64,000 bases of DNA, from contig NZ_FNCZ01000007.1 of assembly GCF_900099995.1 (NCBI RefSeq), positions 62,001 to 126,000 of the forward strand, read 5' to 3'. How positions within the stretch are numbered: the stretch's first letter is position 1; each line of letters begins with the position of its first letter. This document shows positions 16,509 to 25,562 of the stretch, one piece after another. A program made the translations under genes and the position numbers. This DNA comes from Winogradskyella thalassocola. GTDB lineage: Bacteria > Bacteroidota > Bacteroidia > Flavobacteriales > Flavobacteriaceae. Under the pieces are notes generated by a model, which saw only the letters and a program-made list of their open reading frames with translations, did not search any database and was not told where the DNA came from.

Positions 16509-16753
16509 GTTTATGATTTTTCCGACGATATAGGGAAGACGAGATTTATAGGTGTTTGTATCTAATCTAGGTTTTTAAAGAATTTTTTTCAGGTCTTTTA
16601 CTTCTATAATTGCGATTGGTAATTCAAATTTCCGTTTAGCATATTCTAATGACCACTCATCATATTTTCAATTTTAAACGACTAATGTGGTTATATATTT
16701 AGACTATCAATTAAAAATCGAATAGTAATCATCAATCAAAAAACAACAGTATT
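16509..16753. other. Gap without recognised genes
   Basis: About 245 bp of AT-rich sequence between the SDR terminator and a tiny reading frame at 16754. No TAnnTTTG with a proper -33 partner was found, and no RNA fold was recognised. The promoter of the LytS/LytTR operon should lie here or just downstream. Confidence 0.4.
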
Positions 16754-16810
16754 ATGATCCATTTAGTTAAAGTAGTTACCGAATTTATTATTGTAATCGT
16801 ATTTAGTTAA
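16754..16810 (+). CDS. Possible 18-residue hydrophobic peptide
   Basis: ATG at 16754 opens MIHLVKVVTEFIIVIVFS and stops at 16808-16810, directly before the tetranucleotide repeat. It would be a single short membrane helix. It may be a leader peptide for the LytS/LytTR operon or chance. There is no ribosome-binding evidence. Confidence 0.3.
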   Translation: MIHLVKVVTEFIIVIVFS

Positions 16811-16872
16811 TCAATCAATCAATCAAACAATCAAACAATCAATCAAACAATCAAACAATCAAACAATCAAAT
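16809..16872 (+). repeat. Tetranucleotide tract (AATC/AAAC) of 16 units
   Basis: Sixteen consecutive 4-bp units, each AATC or AAAC and the last AAAT, fill the space up to one base before the ATG at 16874. Slippage would change the distance between promoter and gene but not the reading frame. The tract begins inside the stop of the 18-residue frame. Confidence 0.85.
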
Positions 16873-16873
16873 T

Positions 16874-17386
16874 ATGAAAAATTCAAACCAAACAAAACAA
16901 GACACTTTTCAAAAGCAATTGAAAACATTTGAGAAATTATTAATAGGAGCAAAGATGGCTAAGCTTTCATCGTTCATCCTAATTGGAGTATCAATAGGAC
17001 TTGCCATTCGCTTTAGAGATAATAACCTTTATGTTATGCTATTACTTATGGGTATTTTAGCCATAGTATTTTTTATAGATAAATTTTTATCCCTAAAAGA
17101 TATTAAGCAAAAATCATATACACAAACCTCTTTAGTTTCAAGTATCTCTAAATTTAAAACCTACATGGTTAATCGTAAAAAATACGAAATGTATTTTATG
17201 GGATTTTGGATGTTAACCTTAATTCCCTCAGCATCATTATATTTTGACTCTAATATTTTAGGCATTTTGGGTATGTTAGCTTATATCACTTTTGTAAGTG
17301 TTTTTGGATATTTAGCTTACAAAAAGACAGACAAAGAAATTGCATTATTAGAAAGCACAATGGAATATGAACTACAGTTGCAATAA
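16874..17386 (+). CDS. Small four-helix membrane protein upstream of a LytS-type kinase
   Basis: 170 residues with a charged N-terminal stretch (residues 1-30) and four membrane helices arranged as two pairs: SSFILIGVSIGLAI with VMLLLMGILAIVFFI, then FMGFWMLTLIPSASLYF with ILGILGMLAYITFVSVFGYL. No known domain is recognised. It is 43 bp before the histidine kinase on the same strand, so it may be part of the signal input. Its expression could vary through the tetranucleotide tract ahead of it. Confidence 0.7.
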   Translation: MKNSNQTKQDTFQKQLKTFEKLLIGAKMAKLSSFILIGVSIGLAIRFRDNNLYVMLLLMGILAIVFFIDKFLSLKDIKQKSYTQTSLVSSISKFKTYMVNRKKYEMYFMGFWMLTLIPSASLYFDSNILGILGMLAYITFVSVFGYLAYKKTDKEIALLESTMEYELQLQ

Positions 17387-17429
17387 ACACCTATTATCTC
17401 ATATCTTGCATTTAATTATAGAAGAATAA

Positions 17430-18494
17430 ATGAAGCTTTTAACAAACTATAAATACTGGATTATTAATTTTTTTGGGTGGATTTTATTCGCGCTTTTTAT
17501 GCTCACTATAGACAAGATATCCTATGGAGGTGGAGGTGAAGAATCAGTTAATAGAGTTTATTACTTATTAACCGAAGGTGTCTTGTGTGGCTTATTAGGT
17601 TTTATATTATCGTTTATTATTCTATACTTTATCGAAAATTACTTTAATATCGGTGATTATTCTAAAAGTGATGTTTACAAACTTATAGCCTTAGTCATAG
17701 GAACTCAAATTATTTATCATAGTGTACTTTGGCCTATGTTAAATATTCCTGCCAATTATTTTTTAAATGTAGATATCGAATTAACTTTACTTCAAAAGTT
17801 AACAAACGTGCCTCATTTTTTAGCCTATTTTGTGGTTTGGTTGTTTGTTGTTTTAACATTGAAGTTAGTGTATTACATTAACACCATTAAAGTAAAACAA
17901 CTGGCGTTAGAGGCGAATTTAAAAGAAGCGCAACTCAATACTTTAAAAGGGCAGATTAATCCACATTTTATGTTTAATAGTTTGAATAACATTCGTGGGC
18001 TCATGCTTGAAGATGCCGATGTGGCTAGAAACATGTTGACTAATTTATCTGAAACACTGCGGTATTCGCTTACAAAAAGTGAATTGAATTCTATTTCTTT
18101 AGAAGATGAATTAGAAATGGTAGAAAACTATGTTGAAATTTCTAAAATTCAGTTTGAAGACCGTTTACAATTTGAAACCCATATTGATGAAGCGTCTTTA
18201 AACAAACAAATTCCACCAATGATTATTCAAATGTTGGTTGAAAATTCGCTTAAACACGGCATTTCAAATATAAAAAGTGGAGGTGAAGTGACCTTATCAA
18301 CGCTTGTAACGGATCATCAATTACAAATTGAAGTTACCAATTCTGGGAAACTACAAAAAAGCGAAAATTCTACGCAGTTAGGTTTAAAGAATATAAAGAA
18401 ACGTTTAGAATTACTTTATGGTCAAAATGCGACCTTTACCTTAAAAGAAATTGAAAATAAAGTGGTTGCCACTATAAAAATGCCAATCGTATGA
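17430..18494 (+). CDS. LytS-family sensor histidine kinase
   Basis: 354 residues. Four N-terminal membrane helices (residues about 10-150) lead through a coiled segment to the His_kinase domain GQINPHFMFNSLNNIRG, with the phosphorylated His at 179. The ATP-binding part has the N box MLVENSLKHGI and LGLKNIKKRLELLYG. It phosphorylates the response regulator encoded 4 bp overlapping downstream. The signal is unknown. Confidence 0.94.
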   Translation: MKLLTNYKYWIINFFGWILFALFMLTIDKISYGGGGEESVNRVYYLLTEGVLCGLLGFILSFIILYFIENYFNIGDYSKSDVYKLIALVIGTQIIYHSVLWPMLNIPANYFLNVDIELTLLQKLTNVPHFLAYFVVWLFVVLTLKLVYYINTIKVKQLALEANLKEAQLNTLKGQINPHFMFNSLNNIRGLMLEDADVARNMLTNLSETLRYSLTKSELNSISLEDELEMVENYVEISKIQFEDRLQFETHIDEASLNKQIPPMIIQMLVENSLKHGISNIKSGGEVTLSTLVTDHQLQIEVTNSGKLQKSENSTQLGLKNIKKRLELLYGQNATFTLKEIENKVVATIKMPIV

Positions 18495-19222
18495 AAATTT
18501 TAAAAGCTGTTATTGTAGAAGATTCGCGTTTGGCTCGTAATGAGTTAAAAGAACTATTAAAAGCTCACCAAGACATAGAACTTATTGGTGAAGCCGAAAA
18601 TGTAGATGAAGGTTTTGAGCTGATTACTAATACAAATCCCGATTTACTTTTCTTGGATATTAATATGCCAGAAAAAGATGGTTTTGAACTTCTCGAGATG
18701 TTAGATGACGTCCCTGTAACAATTTTTACAACGGCTTTTGATGATTATGCTATTAAATCTTTTGAGTACAACGCATTCGATTATTTATTGAAGCCTATTA
18801 GTCAAAAACGTTTTTCGAGTTCTATCACTAAAGTTCTTGAAAAAATTAATGCGACATCAACTACCACAGCTGAAAAAGAAGAAGGTCTGCGTTTAGATAA
18901 GCAGATATTTATTAAAGACGGTGAACAGTGTTGGCTGGTTAAAATTCAGGATATTTCGTTGTTTGAAATTGTAGGTAATTATACACGTGTCTTTTTTGAT
19001 TCGAATACTCCCCTAATTTATAAATCACTCGCTCAAATTGAAGAAAAATTGCCTTCAGATGTGTTTTTTAGAGCCAACCGTCAGCAGATCATTAATATCA
19101 ACCATGTTAAGAAAGTCGTCTCATGGTTTAACGGGAAACTAAAAATAGAAATGAATTCTGGAGAAGAAATTGAAATCTCCAGAAGACAATCCTATATATT
19201 TAAAGATCAATTAAGTTTTTAG
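18491..19222 (+). CDS. LytTR-family response regulator
   Basis: 243 residues. The receiver domain has the phospho-acceptor in LLFLDINMPEKDG (Asp56) and a KPIS switch lysine. A LytTR DNA-binding domain fills about residues 140-243 (QDISLFEIVGNYTRVFF, FFRANRQQIININHVKK). It overlaps the kinase by 4 bp, so translation is coupled. It converges on the macroglobulin gene with a 4-bp overlap of ends. The target promoters are unknown; tandem LytTR sites were not seen in the window. Confidence 0.94.
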   Translation: MKILKAVIVEDSRLARNELKELLKAHQDIELIGEAENVDEGFELITNTNPDLLFLDINMPEKDGFELLEMLDDVPVTIFTTAFDDYAIKSFEYNAFDYLLKPISQKRFSSSITKVLEKINATSTTTAEKEEGLRLDKQIFIKDGEQCWLVKIQDISLFEIVGNYTRVFFDSNTPLIYKSLAQIEEKLPSDVFFRANRQQIININHVKKVVSWFNGKLKIEMNSGEEIEISRRQSYIFKDQLSF

Positions 19223-22200
19223 TCCACCGTAATCCTAACACCTTCGCTGTGACTAGAAAATTCTGGTGCATACATACTCTGAATGGTGCTAATGCCATTA
19301 CTCATATCGCCAGCGTTATTCACTCTTAAATCGTATTCAAATACATAAACACCTTTTGGTAAATAGTCCATAAAGAAATTGGTGGCTGCATCTTTTGTGC
19401 TTTCATAATAACCTAAACCATCTTGCCATTTGTAATGTGATAATACGTTTACAGGTTCTAAACCAGCAGCACGCATATCTTTAAGATGTACAAATTCCAT
19501 AGTGCGGTCGGTTCTCAATTCAATCCTAACTCTAATTAAATCTCCTACTTTTAATTTGCTTGTTGAGGTGATTTCGGTAATTTCTTCACCTTTGTCAGTA
19601 TTTGATTTTAAGAACAATTTCTTACTCAATTTTAATGGTGTCTCAGCTGAAGTTATTTTGTCTAAATCTTCAAAATATTGCCAGTATAAAGCTCCCCAAG
19701 CAATACCTTCACCTTTTTTAGTAATGGTAACATCGGCTTGTTCTGGTTTAATTTCAGAACCATTCCAAGAGGTTTTATAATACCCTGTGCCAGCTTCTAC
19801 TTTTACATTTTGTAATGTTGAAGGTGAAATCGTTTCACTACCTACTTTAACGTCTACTTGTTCTGTAACACTTAGCCAATCGCTGCCTTGTAACAATAGC
19901 GCATATACAGCTTCTGTGGTGGCTTTAGTCGTTTTCCAACTGTTGGTTTGCTTGTTTTTAAGTAACCATATTTTTAGATTGTCTACAACTTCGAGATTCT
20001 TTGCTTCACTTTGTATACTTGTACCAATTTCAGAAAACACCTCCACCATTAAGGCTTGTGTTTCAACTGGTGCTTGGTACCAGTGCCATGAGTTGGTATT
20101 GGTTTTCCAGTACATGCCTAATTCCTTTGAAGTAATACTGTTTTCTTTTAATGATTTTACAATTTTACCAGCCGTTTTTGAGTCGTCTGTTCTATGCATG
20201 GTTAACGCCATTAAACCTTTCGCGTATAATGAACGACTTAACCAATATTTCTGAATCTGACCTTGGTAATAATCCATAATGTTTTGAACTTCTTTCGAAG
20301 GTGTCATTTCAGGGTGAAAACTTCGTGTATATAAATAATGCAATTGGGTATGTGACAAATGATCTTTGCTCAAATCAGTATCTTTGTTGTACTTTCTAAT
20401 GTCTTTATATTCTTTAACAAATTCGGCATCTAAATAGTCTATGCCGTTTTCGATCATAGAACCTTCGACTGCGCTCAGGCTGACATTTAGTTGTTTTAAA
20501 TGTCCAAAACCAGCAATAATATGTTGGGTGATAAATCGATTATCACGCCCGCCGTTAAACCAAGGCCAAGCTCCAGAACCATGTTGATTGTTCTTTAATT
20601 TACGAACAGCAGATTGTAATTCGTTGTTCATTTTATTAAGGTCGAATAATAAGGCAATACGTTTTTTCTGTTCTGTTTCCGATTCTGCATCGCGTAACCA
20701 AGGTGTTTCTTCAATCAATAATGATTTTAATTCTTGGTTCTTTTCTAAGTTAGACAATAAAGCGTCAGTGGATTTCCATTGGTTAAAAACAGCTTCAATT
20801 CTTGGATTCGATTTTACAATATGTTGTGCTAAGGCATTCGCATAATATCTTGAAAATGTTTGCTCGTTACACTCATAAGGATATTCCATTAAATAAGGTA
20901 AGGCTTGCACAGCATACCACGCCGGATTCGATGTCATTTCTAAGGTCAACTTATGGTGACTGAGCGTCGTGGAGGTATCATTCTTCAACTTATCTAAAGT
21001 AAACGTTTTGGTTTGGTTAGAACGAACCCACATTGGTAGCGTTTCTGTAACTAGCATTCTGTTAGATAAAACAGGCAAAGCGTTTTGCTCGCCATCGCTA
21101 AAGTCTCCTGCTTTTGCAATCACTTTATATTGTACCGCTTCAATGTTTTTTGGAATATTCAAACTCCAAGACACTTGCGTATTGCCTTTCGCATCAACCA
21201 TAAAAGGAGAGGTGTTACTAGAATTTGAAAGTTCTGTATCAATAGACTTTCCTGTCACAGCATCAGTCAACATCAATTGAGCCACTCCAGATAATTCATT
21301 GTCTGTAAGATTTGCAATTTTAGTGCTAATTGTAATTTGATCTCCTTCTCTTAAAAAACGGGGAGCATTTGGTATCACCATCAATTCTTTTTGCGTCACT
21401 GTTTCTAATTGGGTTACAGCACTTTCTAAAGTTTTGGTGTGTGCCAATAATTGTAACTTCCATTTGGTTAAGGCTTCTGGTGCCGTAAAATTGAAACTCA
21501 CATTACCTTCCTTGTCGGTTTGTAATTGCGGAAAGAAGAAGGCGGTTTCGTTTAAGTTTTTTCTTATTTGGATGTTGTCAGTATTTAATTCTACATCTTT
21601 TGTGAAATTACCTTTAAGAATGCTGTATGCTGAATCTGAATTTCTTGTATTCCATTTCTCGTCACTTTCAATTTTTGTTGCAGACCCAGTATAAGCTTCT
21701 TTGGTTTTTGTTCCGTAGCCAACAACTACAACTTCTTCAAGTTCTGCAGAATCAGAAACCATTGCCACCGCTTCTGGAGAAGAAACTCGTTTGTTTTTTC
21801 TTAAGTACCTATAATCATTCCCAAAGTAAAATCCAAACCAATTCAATTCATCATAACCTTGATATGGGGCTTTGACATTGGTATAAAAATTATTGAATAT
21901 TCCAAAACTAGTGTTCCTAAAACTTTGATTAGAATTTTTGTAAATGGAGTTAACATAATCCCGATTATAAATAGGTTTAAAACTCCAGTCATGATATCTA
22001 AATTCATCTAAAGAGGCATCATACATGCTTGCTAATAATTCAGCAGATATTTTGTCACCTTTTGGTCCTTTAATTTTGAAACTCCAGGTTTCATCTTGTC
22101 CTGGTTGTAGTTTGTCTCTGAATGTAGTCGTCTCAATTTCTAAATCCGTTGTGGGATAAGGGACGTTAATGTCAAAGCTTTGATATTGAAATTCATTGAA

Positions 22201-25200
22201 TGCTGCAAATGAGGTATGAACAGTAAAACCACCTAAATCACTTTCTAAAATAGGAATACTAAGTGTTTCTTTTGAATTATGAAGTTCCACTAATTGTGTC
22301 ATTATAATTTTATCGTCTTTTTCAATTTCGAGAGTAATGGTTATATGTTCTGCGGCAGAACCTAAAGTTAATTTTGCCATAGAATTGATCTCGTAAGTTT
22401 TTTTGTCTAATTGCGCTTCGTACAATTGGTGGTCTGCAACCGTTTTGTCCTTATCACTAAAAAGAGATGTAAACACTTGGTCTTTTACCGGTTGTCCAAA
22501 TTTATCTTTGCTTTCTACAACAATAATATACTGACCAGAATCCCATTTGTGAAGACGTTTTAGAATGATCGTTTTATCTTTTTCGGTATCAAATTCAGTA
22601 TTAAAAACCGCTTTGCCTTTTGTCCAATTGGTTAATTGACCTTCATTGTTATAAGGGTCATGAGGAAATAGTGTTTTAAATTCAGTTTCAGAAAGCGTTT
22701 GGTAATCTGGTGCTTGCCAAGACCGTGTTCTTAAAACACGATCTGGCGCCTTTAATTTATAAATTATTAATTGTCCTTTTGCTGGTGCGAATTCACCATT
22801 AAGATTTTGCGACGCTAAAGTGAGTTCTATTTCTTTTTGCGTTTTATCAATTTTCTGAGGAGCAATAATATTGAGTGTCATAGCATGATAACCAACATTA
22901 ACAATGGTAGTCGTTGAACGTGTTTCCCCATTAATATCCGTAACATCTGCTGTGATTTCATAATTAAAAACAGGAAGATTATCTTTAGAAACACTTGCAT
23001 CCGGAAGCGCTTTAAACATAATTTCAAACTCTCCTTTAGCATTTGTTTTAGTCTCACCAAAAGTGATTTCTTGGGCTTCCACATTAAAATATGGACGTCT
23101 CCAATAATACCAGCTCGGAAATTTTACATTTCGTTTTACACGATACACCACTTTAGCATCTGTAATAGTACTCCCCGCAAAAGCGATTGCCGTTCCGTTT
23201 ACCGTAATGCTATCGTTTACTTTGTAAGATTCTGTTATAGGTTGAAATTCTGGTTTAAACTTTGGTCGCTTGTATTCTTCCACAGAAATATTGGTATAAC
23301 CATTACTATTGCTATACATATTAATAGTATAATTACCCGTTAATCCATCATTTGGTATTATAAATTCTCCATGTAGCGAACCGAATTCATTAGTTAATAA
23401 ATTTATTTCACTGACGACCTCGCCATTAACATTCATTAATTTGACTCTTGCGGTAGCACCAGCTGAAACCGTTGTTTTTCCGTCTTTAGACTTTATAGCA
23501 ATGCCTTTAAAATAAACAGTTTGTCCTGGTCTATAAATGCTTCGATCTGTGAATAAGAAGTTACGGTATCGTGTATCGCTGCTTTCATCTTGGTTGTAGG
23601 TTCGGTTGATGTAATAGTTGCCAAAATAAGCCGTATCGTCTTTAGAGTTAACTTCTATTTGAATGCTATTGTAATACGTATTGTCTTTTGTGAAATGAAA
23701 TTTCCCAAAACGATCAGAAGTGAGTGATTTCGTAAATTTCTTGTTATTTGGATCGGATAGTTTCGCTTTGATGTTAGCTTGGGGTTTACCATTATGTCTA
23801 TTAATAACTTGGTAAAACTGAACGTCATTTTGAGAACTTTCTACCAACGCTAAATTTGTGATTTGAATATGCGCTGTAGCAAAAACATTTGTATAAGTGT
23901 CTGTATTGGTGTCTGCTTTAATGATGTATAAACCATTATTTAGATTTGGTAATACAATTTCAGTACTATGATTTTGGTAATCGCCTTCGGATTTTAATGT
24001 GCTCGAAAACGTTTTAACTGGATCTAGCTTTTTGAAGAACGCCATCTTTTTATCATCACTATACGTGCGGCTATAAAGCTTTAATTGGTTTTGTGAAACT
24101 TTATAAACTTTAAAGTCTAAGTCTTCTAAATTCTTATATGTCACTAATAATTTAGAAGGAGAATTAATGCCAATAAATTCTTCGGCTTGAAGCTCTAAGC
24201 TGGGCTTACCAATTTGCGCTATTAAAAACTCACATTTTTGAGCTCCAATGCTAGTTGGGAATTTAGAAATTGCCGCATTACAAACTGCGATCGCTTCTTT
24301 TAATTTCCATTGGTTTTTGCTGTTGATTTCATTTTCTCCTAGTGTATGATTGAATAAATTACCTTGTTTTTCATACAGCTTAGCAATTTCATAATCATAT
24401 AACGTCGATAATTCTGAAGCTTTTAATTTCTTTGATTTCGATTGTAATGTATTCAGAAGCTGATCTTCTAAATTTGAAAACGTGCCATGCTGCGCTACAA
24501 AATTTAAGCGTTCAATATCTACATCTACAAAGGCTTTTGAAGTTTTGTCTTTACGATGAAATTTCAATAAATCTTGATAAATTTTTAACGCATTGCGTTG
24601 AAGCGATAAAGTGTCTTTAGAGGTTAAATCTATACTTGTGAAAATTTCACTATCAGCAATAAAGTGATTGTTATCAATACTAAATTTGTAAGCGGGTTGT
24701 GTAATACTGTTTTCATCAGTTTTATAGAATTTGAGTGCATTATGGCTTAATAAATCAAATAGTGTTGGGCGATAGTCTTTAGAATTTTTGGATTCATTTA
24801 AAAGTACAGCATAGTCGTTTAATGATTGGTGTTGAAGTAAATCCGCATTTTCAAGTGAACGCTGATAGTAGGTTTGAATTTCACTAAATAACGTTTTTAA
24901 ATCCCAAGTTTTTAGATCTTCACTTACTTTTTCAGATGTTGTAGTTCTGTAGTAGAATTGAAAACGATTCTGTTCATAATATTGCCAATACATCGTCGCT
25001 AACAAATTCTCTAAAATGCTTTTGGTAACGCTGCTGTTAGTTGTATCGATTTCGGCTTTATACCTATTTACAATAGAGAGCTGTGCATCCTCTTCTAATA
25101 TTAGCATATACTTACTGATATGTAATAATGCTTTGATGCGCTGTTGGGTATTGTCAGCTTTAACGGCATTTTTATAAATAGTTTCAACCAAATCGGCAGC

Positions 25201-25323
25201 ACTTTTGGTAAGGCCATCATATTGGAGTTTGTCCACCTCTTTCCATTGATTTTCAAAATCATTTTGAGCATTAGAAAAGGAAGCAAAGCAAATTATCAGG
25301 AGCATAGGTATATAGTTTTTCAT
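19219..25323 (-). CDS. Alpha-2-macroglobulin family protein with embedded SusC-like TonB-box segment
   Basis: 2034 residues with a signal peptide (LLIICFASFSNAQ). The N-terminal helical third is followed by MG-type domains (FLFTDRSIYRPGQTVYFKG, the classic MG2 signature, split only by length), the bait/A2M core (FFFPQLQTDKEGNVSF) and the thioester-like domain with YECNEQTF (Cys1485) in place of CGEQ. At about residues 1195-1220 lies EEVVVVGYGTKTKEAYTGSA, nearly the TonB-box/plug start of the SusC protein in this same window. The protein likely traps proteases in the periplasm. A dispersed repeat at 20461-20485 lies in frame and encodes VSLSAVEGS. Confidence 0.9.
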   Translation of the reverse strand: MKNYIPMLLIICFASFSNAQNDFENQWKEVDKLQYDGLTKSAADLVETIYKNAVKADNTQQRIKALLHISKYMLILEEDAQLSIVNRYKAEIDTTNSSVTKSILENLLATMYWQYYEQNRFQFYYRTTTSEKVSEDLKTWDLKTLFSEIQTYYQRSLENADLLQHQSLNDYAVLLNESKNSKDYRPTLFDLLSHNALKFYKTDENSITQPAYKFSIDNNHFIADSEIFTSIDLTSKDTLSLQRNALKIYQDLLKFHRKDKTSKAFVDVDIERLNFVAQHGTFSNLEDQLLNTLQSKSKKLKASELSTLYDYEIAKLYEKQGNLFNHTLGENEINSKNQWKLKEAIAVCNAAISKFPTSIGAQKCEFLIAQIGKPSLELQAEEFIGINSPSKLLVTYKNLEDLDFKVYKVSQNQLKLYSRTYSDDKKMAFFKKLDPVKTFSSTLKSEGDYQNHSTEIVLPNLNNGLYIIKADTNTDTYTNVFATAHIQITNLALVESSQNDVQFYQVINRHNGKPQANIKAKLSDPNNKKFTKSLTSDRFGKFHFTKDNTYYNSIQIEVNSKDDTAYFGNYYINRTYNQDESSDTRYRNFLFTDRSIYRPGQTVYFKGIAIKSKDGKTTVSAGATARVKLMNVNGEVVSEINLLTNEFGSLHGEFIIPNDGLTGNYTINMYSNSNGYTNISVEEYKRPKFKPEFQPITESYKVNDSITVNGTAIAFAGSTITDAKVVYRVKRNVKFPSWYYWRRPYFNVEAQEITFGETKTNAKGEFEIMFKALPDASVSKDNLPVFNYEITADVTDINGETRSTTTIVNVGYHAMTLNIIAPQKIDKTQKEIELTLASQNLNGEFAPAKGQLIIYKLKAPDRVLRTRSWQAPDYQTLSETEFKTLFPHDPYNNEGQLTNWTKGKAVFNTEFDTEKDKTIILKRLHKWDSGQYIIVVESKDKFGQPVKDQVFTSLFSDKDKTVADHQLYEAQLDKKTYEINSMAKLTLGSAAEHITITLEIEKDDKIIMTQLVELHNSKETLSIPILESDLGGFTVHTSFAAFNEFQYQSFDINVPYPTTDLEIETTTFRDKLQPGQDETWSFKIKGPKGDKISAELLASMYDASLDEFRYHDWSFKPIYNRDYVNSIYKNSNQSFRNTSFGIFNNFYTNVKAPYQGYDELNWFGFYFGNDYRYLRKNKRVSSPEAVAMVSDSAELEEVVVVGYGTKTKEAYTGSATKIESDEKWNTRNSDSAYSILKGNFTKDVELNTDNIQIRKNLNETAFFFPQLQTDKEGNVSFNFTAPEALTKWKLQLLAHTKTLESAVTQLETVTQKELMVIPNAPRFLREGDQITISTKIANLTDNELSGVAQLMLTDAVTGKSIDTELSNSSNTSPFMVDAKGNTQVSWSLNIPKNIEAVQYKVIAKAGDFSDGEQNALPVLSNRMLVTETLPMWVRSNQTKTFTLDKLKNDTSTTLSHHKLTLEMTSNPAWYAVQALPYLMEYPYECNEQTFSRYYANALAQHIVKSNPRIEAVFNQWKSTDALLSNLEKNQELKSLLIEETPWLRDAESETEQKKRIALLFDLNKMNNELQSAVRKLKNNQHGSGAWPWFNGGRDNRFITQHIIAGFGHLKQLNVSLSAVEGSMIENGIDYLDAEFVKEYKDIRKYNKDTDLSKDHLSHTQLHYLYTRSFHPEMTPSKEVQNIMDYYQGQIQKYWLSRSLYAKGLMALTMHRTDDSKTAGKIVKSLKENSITSKELGMYWKTNTNSWHWYQAPVETQALMVEVFSEIGTSIQSEAKNLEVVDNLKIWLLKNKQTNSWKTTKATTEAVYALLLQGSDWLSVTEQVDVKVGSETISPSTLQNVKVEAGTGYYKTSWNGSEIKPEQADVTITKKGEGIAWGALYWQYFEDLDKITSAETPLKLSKKLFLKSNTDKGEEITEITSTSKLKVGDLIRVRIELRTDRTMEFVHLKDMRAAGLEPVNVLSHYKWQDGLGYYESTKDAATNFFMDYLPKGVYVFEYDLRVNNAGDMSNGISTIQSMYAPEFSSHSEGVRITVD
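20461..20485 (-). repeat. Dispersed repeat inside the macroglobulin gene
   Basis: The minus strand reads TGTCAGCCTGAGCGCAGTCG followed by AAGGT, the widespread flavobacterial TGTCAGCCTGAGCG...TCGAAGG repeat. It is translated in frame as NVSLSAVEGS. It is related in layout to the GTCATTCTGAG...GAAGAATCTC repeats at 38317, 44557 and 45502-45628. Confidence 0.65.
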
Positions 25324-25406
25324 AGTACTTGCCGCAAAAGCGGTAATCTTTTATCGAATCTGTTTATGTTAACTTGGATACAAACAGATTCTGTTAGTTT
25401 CTACAA

Positions 25407-25425
25407 AATACATTCAAAATGTATT
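25407..25425. repeat. 8-bp inverted repeat upstream of the macroglobulin gene
   Basis: AATACATT, CAA, AATGTATT in the divergent gap between the macroglobulin gene and the TPR gene. It may be an operator or a small leader hairpin. There is no second copy in the window. Confidence 0.35.
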
Positions 25426-25536
25426 CCAAAAAAAGGACTAAGTAGTGAACGTCTTATTTCAATGAGTGAAGTTAAACAATTTGTAAGTGAAAGGAAACGT
25501 TATTAAATTAAGATTTTACGACTAAGTCTTAAATTG

Positions 25537-25544
25537 TACTTTTG
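25537..25544 (+). promoter_or_regulatory. -7 promoter box of the TPR gene
   Basis: TACTTTTG (TAnnTTTG), with TTTT 19 bp upstream as a weak -33. It ends 18 nt before the chosen ATG at 25563. An in-frame TTG start at 25542 falls inside this box and is therefore rejected. Confidence 0.55.
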
Positions 25545-25562
25545 CTTAATAACCGTATTTCT

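Noticed and set aside
16809..16872. CRISPR array
   Set aside because: The units are only 4 bp and have no spacers; it is a simple tetranucleotide tract.
25542..25562. TTG start for the TPR gene
   Set aside because: It falls inside the -7 promoter box; the ATG at 25563 opens a good signal peptide.
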